64,000 bases of DNA from Sphingomonas sp. (GTDB lineage: Bacteria > Pseudomonadota > Alphaproteobacteria > Sphingomonadales > Sphingomonadaceae). Every line of letters starts with the position of its first letter. Positions within the stretch are counted from its first letter, which is position 1. Shown here one piece after another: positions 24,329-32,706 of this stretch. The notes under the pieces were generated by a model that saw nothing but the letters and a program-made list of their open reading frames with translations, made no database searches and was not told where the DNA came from. The DNA is taken from positions 141,173 through 205,172 of the forward strand of contig JAFOMG010000019.1 of assembly GCA_017418975.1 (NCBI GenBank), written 5' to 3'. Made by a program: the position numbers and the translations under genes.

Positions 24329-25960
24329 CTAACTTCCAGTCTTGCTCCAGCCGATCAGCTCGGCATCGGGAAAGGCTTCCATCGCGGCGGCGACCATCGG
24401 CGAGGCGAGCACGGCGTCGCGCTCGGCCTGCTCGTTCGCCGCCTGCTCCTCGCGCAGCGTCATCGCCTGGGCCGGCACATCGACGCATAGCAGCTTCCAG
24501 TTGGTGCCGGTCAGCTCCTTCAGCGCCGCCCCCAGCTCCTTGAGGAAATCGAACGGCAGCGGCCGCGCGGCGGCAAACTCCACCTCGGTGCCCGCGAAGC
24601 GCACCGGGCGGAGATAGTCACGCACCTGGGTGGCGAGCTGGAAGCGGCGCTTCTCCTCGAGATAATCGGCGAGCTGGCCCAGGCTGGTGGGCATCGCCGA
24701 GCCGTTCGGCCCCGGCGCCGCGGGCGCCGCGCCACCCGAGATGGTGACGCTGCCGCTGGCGATCTGGCGGGCGAGCTCGCCCGGATCGGGCAATTGCGAG
24801 GCGTGGATGACGCGCAGCAGCGCCATCTCCGCCGCTTCGATCGGCAGCACCGCCCGCGCCACTTCGTCATGCCCGCGCAGCACCAGCTGCCATAGCCGGT
24901 GGAGCGCCGGGAAGCTCAGCCCCGCCGCCCAGCGCTCAAGCGCCTTCAGCTCCTCGGCCGACTGGCCCGAACCGGCATCGGTGCCGAGCTTGGCGAGCGT
25001 GACGGCATGCACCGTCTCCAGCAGCGTGCGCAGCACCGCCTGGGGATCGACGCCAAGGTCATATTGTCCCCGCAGCGACGCCAGCGCGCCGGGGGCGTCG
25101 CCCTCCAGCAGCAGCCCGAACAGCGTGCGGATCGCGCCGCGATCGGACAGGCCCAGCATCTGCCGCACCGCTTCGGCCTTCACGCCCTCGCCTTCCAGGC
25201 CGGCATGCGCGATCGCCTGATCGAGAATCGAGAGCCCGTCGCGCGCCGATCCCTCGGCGGCGCGAGCGATCAGCGCCAGCGCCTCGGGCTCCGCCTCGAA
25301 GCCTTCGGCCTGGGTCACCCTGGCGAAATGCTCGGCGAGCAGCTCGGCCGGGATGCGGCGCAGGTCGAAGCGCTGGCAGCGCGAGAGCACCGTCACCGGC
25401 ACCTTGTTCACCTCGGTGGTGGCGAACAGGAACTTCACATGCGCCGGCGGCTCCTCCAGCGTCTTGAGCAGCGCGTTGAACGCGCTTTTCGAGAGCATAT
25501 GGACTTCGTCGATGATGTAGATCTTGTAGCGCGCCGAGACGGCCGAATAGCGCGACGCCTCGATGATCTCGCGCACGTCGTCGACACCGGTATGGCTCGC
25601 GGCGTCCATCTCGATCACGTCGATATGGCGGCCCTCGGCGATCGCCCGGCAGGGCTCGCACACGCCGCAGGGATCGATGGTCGGCCCGCCCTGCCCGTCC
25701 GGCCCGATGCAGTTGAGCGCCTTGGCGATCAGCCGCGCGGTCGAGGTCTTGCCGACACCGCGCACGCCGGTGAGCAGGAAGGCATGCGCCAGCCGGTCGC
25801 GCTTGATCGCATTGCCCAGCGTGGTGACCATCGCGTCCTGGCCGATCAGCTCGGAAAAGGTCTGCGGCCGGTATTTGCGCGCCAGCACGCGATACGCCCC
25901 AGAGTTACCTGAGTCGCGCGGCTGCGGAGGTTCGTCGAGGCCAAGCAGGGAATCGGACAT
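24329..25960 (-). CDS. dnaX: DNA polymerase III subunit gamma/tau
   Basis: DnaX is the ATPase of the clamp loader. The 543-residue protein has Walker A at about 65-72 (GVRGVGKTS), four zinc-ligand cysteines C84, C98, C101 and C104, the Walker B segment IIDEVHMLSKSAFNALLK, and sensor residues in the AAA domain. The C-terminal part (about 390-540) is shorter than E. coli tau and ends in FPDAELIGWSKTGS. No slippery A-rich frameshift site for a gamma form was noticed. ybaB follows. Confidence 0.95.
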   Translation of the reverse strand: MSDSLLGLDEPPQPRDSGNSGAYRVLARKYRPQTFSELIGQDAMVTTLGNAIKRDRLAHAFLLTGVRGVGKTSTARLIAKALNCIGPDGQGGPTIDPCGVCEPCRAIAEGRHIDVIEMDAASHTGVDDVREIIEASRYSAVSARYKIYIIDEVHMLSKSAFNALLKTLEEPPAHVKFLFATTEVNKVPVTVLSRCQRFDLRRIPAELLAEHFARVTQAEGFEAEPEALALIARAAEGSARDGLSILDQAIAHAGLEGEGVKAEAVRQMLGLSDRGAIRTLFGLLLEGDAPGALASLRGQYDLGVDPQAVLRTLLETVHAVTLAKLGTDAGSGQSAEELKALERWAAGLSFPALHRLWQLVLRGHDEVARAVLPIEAAEMALLRVIHASQLPDPGELARQIASGSVTISGGAAPAAPGPNGSAMPTSLGQLADYLEEKRRFQLATQVRDYLRPVRFAGTEVEFAAARPLPFDFLKELGAALKELTGTNWKLLCVDVPAQAMTLREEQAANEQAERDAVLASPMVAAAMEAFPDAELIGWSKTGS

Positions 25961-26033
25961 CGGCTCCTATCTAGCGCGCCGCATTGGCGATTGCGACCAC
26001 CGCGCCTATGACCTCGCGCAAAAGGGGAGTGCC

Positions 26034-27119
26034 ATGACGCTATCGTACGCAGCCGCCGCGCTCGCCGCCGGAGCCTCGCTCATCGCCGGAGCCAATGCGC
26101 GGCAAGGGGCGCCGAGGCCGGATCTGATGGCCGCGATCGACGCGATGCCGCTCGATCGCCTGTGCACCACCGAACAGGCGCTGGGCTATCGCTTCGGAGC
26201 GAGCGACTATCCGCCCAGCGTGATCCAGACCCCCGGAGTCGAGCGCCACAAGCTCGACGCGGCCGCGGCGCCGTTCGAGACGGTCTCGTTCACCGGCTCC
26301 AAATGGTCGGCCCGCTATGTCGGCGCGATCTATGCCTTCGACGCCGGCGACAAGCAGACGGGGCTAGCGGCGATCCGGCGCATCGCGGAGCGCTTCCGCC
26401 AGCGCGGCTGGATCGAGCGCAAGGGCGGCATCGAGGACGACGGCCCGATCATCGACTATCCGCCCGGCCCCGGCGAAGTGAATTTCTATTCGCGCGCCGA
26501 GGCGATGCGCGGCCCCAGCCGCCAGGGCGTGCGCGCCAGCCTGCGCTATCTCGGTTCGGAGGTCAGCTTCGCCTGCGAGGACATGGCGATGGTAGAGACG
26601 CACGCCCGCGAAGTGTTCGGCGACCTGCCGCCAGGCACACCCCGACCGGCGGCGCCGACAGCCCCGCGCCCCAAGGCGCTCGATCCCGCCCTGTGCGCGA
26701 CGGCGGAGGGACGCGCCGGCATCGACGCGATCACCAACCTCCGGACCCAGGATGCGCTCACGCGGTTCATCGTCGAGCGCATGAACTACAAGGAACGGCT
26801 CGTCGTCTGGAAAACCGATCGGCTCGAGAAATCGGGCAAGGTCTCGAAGGATCGGATGCTGGAGCTCGCTACCTCCGGCTTCGGCGGCAAACTGGCGGGC
26901 AACCCGTTCGCGGGGCTGAGCATCGTGATGGAGATGCTCAAGCTCGCCGAGAAGGCCGAGGACCTCAAGGCGGCAGGTGATCCGGCCGGCGCCTGTCGCG
27001 CCACGCTGCAGGCGATAGGCGGTATCGAGAAGGTCGAAACGGTGACTGCGGCGCAATGGGCCGGCATGGAAAGCGCCATCGACGCGGAGGCCAGGCGACT
27101 GGGAATCAGCCTGGACTGA
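26034..27119 (+). CDS. Hypothetical exported protein
   Basis: A 361-residue protein I do not recognise. The N-terminus (MTLSYAAAALAAGASLIAGANA) is a likely signal peptide and AGGGGAG lies upstream of the ATG. The rest is mixed alpha/beta with a Pro-rich linker near residue 205 (GTPRPAAPTAPRPKA) that separates two halves. One cysteine falls in LCTTE and another in FACED in the first half, and LCATA and ACRATL in the second, so disulfides are possible. It stands alone, divergent from dnaX and upstream of the SRP RNA gene on the other strand. Confidence 0.7.
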   Translation: MTLSYAAAALAAGASLIAGANARQGAPRPDLMAAIDAMPLDRLCTTEQALGYRFGASDYPPSVIQTPGVERHKLDAAAAPFETVSFTGSKWSARYVGAIYAFDAGDKQTGLAAIRRIAERFRQRGWIERKGGIEDDGPIIDYPPGPGEVNFYSRAEAMRGPSRQGVRASLRYLGSEVSFACEDMAMVETHAREVFGDLPPGTPRPAAPTAPRPKALDPALCATAEGRAGIDAITNLRTQDALTRFIVERMNYKERLVVWKTDRLEKSGKVSKDRMLELATSGFGGKLAGNPFAGLSIVMEMLKLAEKAEDLKAAGDPAGACRATLQAIGGIEKVETVTAAQWAGMESAIDAEARRLGISLD

Positions 27120-27209
27120 CGCGCCCTGCTTCCACCGGAGCCGCCGCCACATCGCCTTGCGCCGTGTGCGCCGGTCGTCCGGGGCGAGATAGCGATGCGA
27201 GGATGCGGT

Positions 27210-27298
27210 GGGAGCCGGAACGACCCGCAGCGAAATCGTTGTGGCTGCTTCCTTCCGGATCTGACCAGGTTGGCGACGACTGCGTCCGCCCGACTCCC
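27210..27298 (-). ncRNA. ffs: Signal recognition particle 4.5S RNA
   Basis: The minus strand contains the conserved SRP RNA apical domain AGATCCGGAAGGAAGCAGCC. The ends GGGAGTCGGG and CCGGCTCCC pair to close a hairpin of about 90 bases, the normal size of small bacterial SRP RNA. The RNA binds Ffh and targets nascent membrane proteins. The exact 5' and 3' ends are set only by this pairing. Confidence 0.93.
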
Positions 27299-27384
27299 GC
27301 GGCGCATATGGGCAAAGTGAGGCGGTTAGGCAAGGGCGGGAACGCAGATGCGCTCCCGCCCGAAACCCTTGGCGTCCGAAACCC

Positions 27385-27603
27385 TTAGCGGACGCGTACC
27401 TTGCGGCACACGCGCTGGCGATGGCCATGGTGCCACTTGGTCTTGCACACGGTGCGCCACTTCGGGCGCTTGTGGTGCGGACGGTGGTGCTGGATGTCCG
27501 CCTTGCCGGCGATCGCCGGCGCCGCCGGAGCAGCGGCGGCATTGGCGGCCGGGATGGCGAGGGTCGCGGCAGCGGCGGCCGCGAGGATCGGAAGCAATTT
27601 CAT
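27385..27603 (-). CDS. Small basic exported protein
   Basis: A 72-residue protein: a signal peptide (MKLLPILAAAAAATLAIPAANA) and a short mature part that is rich in His, Arg and Lys with two cysteines (HHRPHHKRPKWRTVCKTKWH, then RVCRKVRVR). GGAGAG precedes the ATG at 27603; an in-frame ATG 72 bases upstream has no signal peptide and was not used. The mature peptide could bind metal or nucleic acid, or be a small toxin-like or envelope-binding peptide; none can be shown. Confidence 0.65.
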   Translation of the reverse strand: MKLLPILAAAAAATLAIPAANAAAAPAAPAIAGKADIQHHRPHHKRPKWRTVCKTKWHHGHRQRVCRKVRVR

Positions 27604-27650
27604 ATCTTCTCTCTCCTGCTTGCGGGGGAAAGAGCCCCCCGATGTCGGAA

Positions 27651-27670
27651 ACCGGAACGATCGTTTCGGT
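27651..27670. promoter_or_regulatory. Near-perfect palindrome, possible operator
   Basis: ACCGGAACGATCGTTTCGGT is a 20-base sequence whose halves are inverted copies apart from one pair. It lies 47 bases upstream of the start of the small basic exported protein, where an operator or activator site could be. No matching regulator gene is adjacent. Confidence 0.3.
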
Positions 27671-27760
27671 TCCATGCCGGATCCTGAAATTGAACCGATT
27701 TCGACAGGCTGAACGGATCGCTCAGCCAGGAGTCATCCGAAATCCGCCCGGCGGCCGGCG

Positions 27761-28096
27761 TCAGCGCCCCTGCATGTCGCGGTGCCCGGCGGGCATGCGC
27801 ACGACCAGCCCGTCCAGCTCCGGCGTGAGCAGGATCTGGCAGGAGAGCCGGCTGGTGCGCACCGCGCCCACCGCCAGGTCGAGCATGTCCTCCTCTTCCT
27901 CCGCGGCGCGGGGCAGCCGGGCGAAATATTCCGGGTCGACGATCACGTGGCACGTCGAGCAGGCCATCTGCCCCTCACAGGTGCCCTCCAGCGGCTGTCC
28001 GTCATTCTGCGCCACTTCGAGCAGGCGCAGCCCCGCTTCCGCCGTCACTTCGTGCCGGTCCCGCCCGTCGGCGCTGACGAAGGTGACGCGGATCAT
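27761..28096 (-). CDS. [2Fe-2S] ferredoxin, adrenodoxin type
   Basis: A 111-residue ferredoxin with the vertebrate/ISC-type cysteine spacing C40-x5-C46-x2-C49-x36-C86 (CEGQMACSTCH and LSCQI). It transfers electrons in the cytoplasm. In ISC-type systems such ferredoxins feed cluster assembly; here it is encoded directly after two cysteine desulfurases and overlaps the second by four bases, so a role in iron-sulfur assembly or sulfur transfer is likely. Confidence 0.92.
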   Translation of the reverse strand: MIRVTFVSADGRDRHEVTAEAGLRLLEVAQNDGQPLEGTCEGQMACSTCHVIVDPEYFARLPRAAEEEEDMLDLAVGAVRTSRLSCQILLTPELDGLVVRMPAGHRDMQGR

Positions 28097-29184
28097 GCCG
28101 CGCGGCTCTGCAGCCGGGCGGCGGCCACGATCCGGTCGATCGCGTGGAGCAGCGCGTCCTCGGTTGTGTAGCGCCCGAAGCCGATGCGGATGCTCGCGCG
28201 GGCCTCGGCATGGGACAGGCCGATCGCTTCGAGGACATGGCTCGGCCGCCCCGACCCGCTCGCACAGGCCGATCCGGCGGAAAAGGCGATGTCGCGCAGG
28301 TCCGACATCAGCCGGGCGACGTCCAGCCCGTCATGGCGCAGGTTGAGATTGCCCGGATAGCGATCTCCCTGCGCGCCGTTCAGCACCCAGTCGCCCGGGA
28401 TGCGCGCCAGCGCCGCGCGGAAGAGCTGCTCGGCATGGGCATGGTCGGCGCCGAAACGCTGCTTGGCGAGCCGGGCGGCTGCGCCGAACCCCGCGCACAG
28501 CGCCGGCGAGAGCGTGCCCGAGCGGCCCGCCGGCTCCTGCCCGCCGCCATGCAGCAACGGCTCCAGCGTCACGCCGTCGCGGATCCACAGCGCGCCCACG
28601 CCCTTGGGCCCGTGAACCTTGTGTGCCGAGACCGCGATCAGGTCGCAGCCATCGGGGATGCGCACCCGACCATAGCCCTGCACCGCGTCGCACAGGAACA
28701 GCGCGCCGGCGGCATGGGCGAGGTGCGCCAGCTCCTCGACCGGCTGGATCACGCCGATCTCGTTGTTTACCAGCATCGCCGCGACCAGGCCGACGCCCGG
28801 CCGGATCGCCGCCCGCGCGGCGGCAAGGTCGACCAGCCCTTCGGTGCCCACCGGCAGCACGACGACGTTTCTGCCTCCGCGCCCCGCCGCCGCCACGGTG
28901 TCGAGCACGGCGGCATGTTCGGTGGCGATCGTCACGAGCCCGCCGCCCGTGCCCTTGATCGCCCAGTTGAGCGCCTCGGTCGCGCCGCTGGTGAAGCTCA
29001 CCGTCCCGCCCGGCGGGAGCAGCGCGGCAACATCGTCACGCGCCGCCTCAACCGCCGCCCGGGCCGCCCGGCCCGCGGCATGGGCGGAGTGGGGATTGGC
29101 GAACTGGGTTTCCAGCAGGGGCAGCATCGCGGCCAGCGCCTCGGGCGCGAGCGGGGTGGTCGCCTGATAGTCGAGATAGGTCAT
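28093..29184 (-). CDS. Cysteine desulfurase, NifS/IscS-like (second copy)
   Basis: A class V aminotransferase-fold PLP enzyme of 363 residues that removes sulfur from cysteine. The PLP lysine is K189 (VSAHKVHGPKG) and the active cysteine is C307 in AGSACASGSGRPSHVL. The start at 29184 overlaps the upstream desulfurase stop by four bases. It differs clearly from its neighbour in sequence, so the pair is old. Partners may be the ferredoxin just downstream and a scaffold elsewhere. Confidence 0.92.
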   Translation of the reverse strand: MTYLDYQATTPLAPEALAAMLPLLETQFANPHSAHAAGRAARAAVEAARDDVAALLPPGGTVSFTSGATEALNWAIKGTGGGLVTIATEHAAVLDTVAAAGRGGRNVVVLPVGTEGLVDLAAARAAIRPGVGLVAAMLVNNEIGVIQPVEELAHLAHAAGALFLCDAVQGYGRVRIPDGCDLIAVSAHKVHGPKGVGALWIRDGVTLEPLLHGGGQEPAGRSGTLSPALCAGFGAAARLAKQRFGADHAHAEQLFRAALARIPGDWVLNGAQGDRYPGNLNLRHDGLDVARLMSDLRDIAFSAGSACASGSGRPSHVLEAIGLSHAEARASIRIGFGRYTTEDALLHAIDRIVAAARLQSRAA

Positions 29185-30257
29185 GCGGCCCTGTTTCTGG
29201 CCTCGATCGCGATCCGGCGCCAGAGCGTCGTGAAGGCATCCACCTCCGCTTCGGTGGTGCCGCGCCCGAAACTCACTCGCACCACTTCGCGCAACGCCGG
29301 CTCCTCCCAGCCCATCGCGGTGAGGACATGGCTGGGCCGCATGCTGCCCGAGGAACAGGCGCTTCCGGCCGAGACCGCGATGCCGGCCAGGTCGAAGCGG
29401 ATCAGCTGCGCGGCGGCGGAAACGCCCGGCATCCGATAGGCCCCGATCAGCGGGCTGCGCGGACGGTGCGCGGCCACCGGATCGCCCCCCGCCGCGACGA
29501 TCGCCGCCTCCAGCCGCACGCGCAGCGCCGTCATTCGCGCCAGATCCTCGGGCAGCTGGACGGCCGCCGCATAGCCCAGCGCGCCGGGAAGATTCTCCGT
29601 GCCCGCGCGATAGCCCTTTTCCTGCCCGCCCATCGGCAGCAGCACGCCGAAGTCGCGCACCAGCAGCGCGCCGATCCCCGGCGGGCCGCCGCGCTTGTGC
29701 GCGGACACCGCGACAAGATCGGCATGGCGCAGCACCGCATCGTCGGCGCGCGCGGGCATCTGTGCGGCGTCGACCAGCAGGATGGCACCCGCGGCGTGCA
29801 CGATATCTGCGATTTCGGCGACGGGCTGGCGCACACCGGTCTCGCTGTTCGCCCATTGCACGCCGACCAGCGCGCGCGGCCCGGCGGCCAGCGCGGTGCC
29901 CAGCGCGTCGAGGTCCAGGATCCCGTCGCGGTCGACGGGCAGCACCTGCGCACCCTCCGCATGGCGCAGCACCGAATCATGCTCGACCGCGCTGATCAGC
30001 CGGCGCGGCGCCATCGAGCGGCCAAGCGCCATCTGCAGTGATTCGCTGGCGCCGCTGGTGAAGATCAGCTCGTGCGCCCAGCCATAGGCGGCGGCGACGT
30101 CGCTGCGCGCCTTCTCCAGCGCGGCGCGGGCGGCCCGGCCCTCGGCATGGGGCGAGCTCGGGTTCGCCCAATGGCGCATCCCCGCCTCCACCGCCGCCAG
30201 CGCCTGGGGCAGCATCGGAGTGGTCGCGGCATGGTCCAGATAGATGCGGTCGGCCAA
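29181..30257 (-). CDS. Cysteine desulfurase, NifS/IscS-like (first copy)
   Basis: A 358-residue PLP enzyme of the same family: PLP lysine K188 (VSAHKRGGPPG) and active cysteine C301 in AGSACSSGSMRPSHVL. The N-terminus IYLDHAATTP is typical. A TTG at 30257 is used as start because the in-frame ATG at 30314 would lie within the divergent promoter region and adds an atypical N-terminal stretch; the true start is uncertain. The next desulfurase gene overlaps it. It is the first gene of a three-gene unit. Confidence 0.9.
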   Translation of the reverse strand: MADRIYLDHAATTPMLPQALAAVEAGMRHWANPSSPHAEGRAARAALEKARSDVAAAYGWAHELIFTSGASESLQMALGRSMAPRRLISAVEHDSVLRHAEGAQVLPVDRDGILDLDALGTALAAGPRALVGVQWANSETGVRQPVAEIADIVHAAGAILLVDAAQMPARADDAVLRHADLVAVSAHKRGGPPGIGALLVRDFGVLLPMGGQEKGYRAGTENLPGALGYAAAVQLPEDLARMTALRVRLEAAIVAAGGDPVAAHRPRSPLIGAYRMPGVSAAAQLIRFDLAGIAVSAGSACSSGSMRPSHVLTAMGWEEPALREVVRVSFGRGTTEAEVDAFTTLWRRIAIEARNRAA

Positions 30258-30273
30258 GCGAATCTCGTTGTAA

Positions 30274-30301
30274 TTGCGCAAAGGCGCGCGCTGCCTATAT
30301 A
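30274..30301 (+). promoter_or_regulatory. Candidate sigma-70 promoter for the alpha/beta hydrolase
   Basis: TTGCGC, a 16-base spacer, and TATATA form a reasonable -35/-10 pair oriented to the plus-strand gene starting at 30355. The site lies between two divergent genes, so the minus-strand promoter must be nearby too. Confidence 0.35.
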
Positions 30302-30354
30302 GCGCCCAACGCACCGCGCTCCACCGCGCGCCTCCAATTCAAAGCAGGTCTGCC

Positions 30355-31011
30355 TTGCCCGAAGTCATCTTTCCCGGCCCCGAGGGGCGCCTCGAAGGCC
30401 GTTTCGCTCCCGCTCCCAAGCCGCGCGCGCCGGTCGCCATGATCCTCCATCCGCATCCCAATGCGGGCGGCACGATGAACAACCGCATCGTCCAGGAAGT
30501 CTACAAGACCTTCCAGCGCCGCGGCTTCGCGACGCTGCGCTTCAACTTCCGCGGCGTCGGCAAGAGCCAGGGGACCTTCGACAACGGCATCGGCGAGCTG
30601 TCCGACGCTGCGTCCGCGCTCGACTGGGTGCAGAGCTTCCACGCGGAGGCGAGCAGCACCTGGGTCGCCGGCTTCGGCTTCGGCGCCTGGATCGGCATGC
30701 AGCTGCTGATGCGCCGCCCGGAAATCCGCGGCTTCATCTCGATCGCGCCGCCGGCCAACATGTTCGACTTCACCTTCCTCGCCCCCTGCCCCTCCTCGGG
30801 CATCATCATCCAGGGCGAGAATGACGAAGTGGTCACGCCGGGCGCGGTGCAGAAGCTGGTCGACAAGCTGCGCACCCAGAAGCACATCACCATCCATCAC
30901 GACACCATTCCGAGCGCGAACCACTTCTTCGAGCACGAGATGGACGACCTGATGAAGAGCGTCGATCGCTATCTCGACATGCGGCTCGACCCCAACTCGC
31001 CGATCCGCTGA
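30355..31011 (+). CDS. Alpha/beta hydrolase (COG2945-like) lacking the nucleophile serine
   Basis: A 218-residue alpha/beta hydrolase with the family features HPHPNAGGTMNN near the N-terminus, NFRGVGKSQG, and a late GENDEV and SANHFFEHE that could supply the acid and histidine. At the nucleophile elbow the sequence is AGFGFGAW: the position normally occupied by serine (G-x-S-x-G) is Gly108, encoded by GGC at 30676-30678. The protein may therefore be inactive or have another role. TTG at 30355 is used as start (AGG upstream). Divergent from the cysteine desulfurase unit. Confidence 0.85.
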   Translation: MPEVIFPGPEGRLEGRFAPAPKPRAPVAMILHPHPNAGGTMNNRIVQEVYKTFQRRGFATLRFNFRGVGKSQGTFDNGIGELSDAASALDWVQSFHAEASSTWVAGFGFGAWIGMQLLMRRPEIRGFISIAPPANMFDFTFLAPCPSSGIIIQGENDEVVTPGAVQKLVDKLRTQKHITIHHDTIPSANHFFEHEMDDLMKSVDRYLDMRLDPNSPIR

Positions 31012-31023
31012 TTTCCGCGCGCC

Positions 31024-31243
31024 CGTCACCCCGGCGAAAGCCGGGGTCTCCGGCGGCCAGGCTGAGAACTCAAGCAAGCATTTGATATTCCATCGTCAAC
31101 CCGGCCTTGCGCCGGAATCCCGCTCCTTCCGGCGCTGGCGAGATAGCGGGACGGCGGCGCAAGGCCGGGTTGACGATGGATGAATATGAGCCCCCATGGT
31201 GCGAGCTCGCGGCACGAGATCCCGGCTTGCCGCCGGGATGACG
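31024..31243. repeat. Nested inverted repeats in intergenic DNA
   Basis: Two short hairpin units of the CCGGCGAAAGCCGG kind, one at 31024-31050 and an inverted partner at 31216-31243, flank a perfect 26-bp inverted repeat whose arms are 31089-31114 and 31155-31180. The arms contain GTCAACCCGGCCTTGCGCC and its complement. The whole spans the gap between two convergent genes. Similar units occur elsewhere in the window. Confidence 0.75.
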
Positions 31244-31245
31244 GC

Positions 31246-31452
31246 TTATTTCTTCAGATTCCTCGCCCCGCCCGCCAGCATCGCGGCGGTCGCCTCGACC
31301 GCGCTGCGATAGGCTTCCTGGAACTCGGCGCTCCAATATTTGAGCTGGTCGAGCGGGATCGGCTCGCCGCTCACCGCGCACAGCACATAGCTGCCGGGGC
31401 GCAGGATATCGAATTCGGGCGTGTCGTAATGGATCTGGGCAGGGCCGTTCAT
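31246..31452 (-). CDS. DUF2093 family protein
   Basis: A 68-residue protein with the short conserved core GSYVLCAVSGEPIPLDQLKY and WSAEFQEAYRS, typical of the small DUF2093 family of alphaproteobacteria. Function is unknown. The cysteine in VLCAVSG is part of the conserved core. It is encoded alone beside the nested repeats; the esterase gene upstream on the same strand ends 38 bases away. Confidence 0.85.
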   Translation of the reverse strand: MNGPAQIHYDTPEFDILRPGSYVLCAVSGEPIPLDQLKYWSAEFQEAYRSAVEATAAMLAGGARNLKK

Positions 31453-31490
31453 GCCGCCTATCTAGGGATGCGAGCGCCCGCGTCCAACAC

Positions 31491-32333
31491 TCAGCGCGCC
31501 AGAACCGCGTCGATCCAGCGATCGACCACCGCCGTCGCCGGATAGCCGGGATCGCCCAGCGCGCGGTTGATCTCCATATGGCCGCGCAGCCCCTGGCCCG
31601 CAAAGCCCTGCACCGTCACCCGCGCGCCGGCGGCCTCGAGCGCACGCCCCAGCGCTTCGGACTGGCGCGTGCCGTCCGCGCGCGCCACGTGCAGGATCAG
31701 GAAGTCCCGGGCATTGGGCGCGGCGGCCTGCAAGGTCGGCGAGAGCGCGCGCTGGCGGGCGGGATCGCGGCCGAACGCGGCATCATAGGTGCCGCCCATG
31801 ATCCGCGGGCCATCGGCCATCTGCGCGGGCACGTCATAGGCCGCACCGTCGAGCAGCACGACTCCGGCAAGCCGGTCGAGGCCCCAGCCCGCCTTGCGCA
31901 GATAGGCGGGATCGGTCGCGACCAGCGCGGCCAGATGCGCGCCCGCGCTGTGCCCCATCACCACGATCTTGCGCGGATCCACGCCCAGCGCGCGGGCGTG
32001 CCCGGCCAGATAGGCCAGCGAATCGGCCACGTCCTGCGCCTGCTGCTCCACCGTCGCCCCCGGCACGAGCCGGTAGTTGACGCTGGCGAAGGCGAAGCCG
32101 CGCCCGGTGAAATGGGCGATCTTCTCCGCGCCGGTCGCGTTGCCCTTGTCGCCCCGCTGCCAGCCGCCGCCATGGACGAACACCACCAGCGGCGCCGCGT
32201 CTCCCGCGCCTTTGTAGAAATCAAGCTTCTGCAGTTGCGCCGTGCCGTAGGCGATCTCGCGCGCCGGCGCGGATTGCGCGGACGCGGGCATGGCGGCCAG
32301 CAGGAACGGCAGCAGGATCAGAGACTTGCGCAT
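31491..32333 (-). CDS. Exported alpha/beta hydrolase (esterase/lipase family)
   Basis: A 280-residue protein with signal peptide (MRKSLILLPFLLAAMPASAQ). The oxyanion motif VFVHGGGWQRG and the nucleophile elbow VMGHSAGAH are of the HGGG class (hormone-sensitive lipase or kynurenine formamidase-like); HVARADGTRQ and RGHMEINRAL could supply the acid and histidine. GAGG lies before the ATG at 32333. It would act in the periplasm on small esters. Substrate unknown. Confidence 0.88.
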   Translation of the reverse strand: MRKSLILLPFLLAAMPASAQSAPAREIAYGTAQLQKLDFYKGAGDAAPLVVFVHGGGWQRGDKGNATGAEKIAHFTGRGFAFASVNYRLVPGATVEQQAQDVADSLAYLAGHARALGVDPRKIVVMGHSAGAHLAALVATDPAYLRKAGWGLDRLAGVVLLDGAAYDVPAQMADGPRIMGGTYDAAFGRDPARQRALSPTLQAAAPNARDFLILHVARADGTRQSEALGRALEAAGARVTVQGFAGQGLRGHMEINRALGDPGYPATAVVDRWIDAVLAR

Positions 32334-32538
32334 CACGCACCTCATCGACCGGGCATGCGCAGGATATGCAGGCGGCGCGGCAGCGTCCAACGATCTTGTG
32401 TAACGAGATGTGTCAGCGGGCATGGGCTTGGAGTGAGCGCACACGATCGCCCTGCCCCGCCGTCATCCCCGCGAAGGGGTGTGGGGAGACGGCATCCAGT
32501 GATCGAGGCGCCCCCTGGGCCGCCCCACGGAACCGCCT

Positions 32539-32706
32539 TCAGATCCGCAGGACCAACAGGTTGCCGAGGATCACGACCGCGCAGATCCACATCAGGATCG
32601 CCTTGGTGCGGTCCGCCCGGAACTGTTTCCACCCGCCCCAGACGAGCGCGCCCATGGCGAGCACCGCGATGCTGAGCCAGAGGGGCTCGAGGCTCGGATC
32701 AGGCAT
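32539..32706 (-). CDS. Tiny membrane protein (55 aa)
   Basis: A 55-residue protein with two hydrophobic helices (about residues 8-24 and 36-53) separated by a short basic loop (WKQFRADRTKA). The start overlaps the stop of the gene upstream on the same strand by one base (TGATG), which supports translation. No family was recognised. It follows another small membrane protein and a threonine-dehydratase-like gene, so the three may form one transcript. Confidence 0.6.
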   Translation of the reverse strand: MPDPSLEPLWLSIAVLAMGALVWGGWKQFRADRTKAILMWICAVVILGNLLVLRI

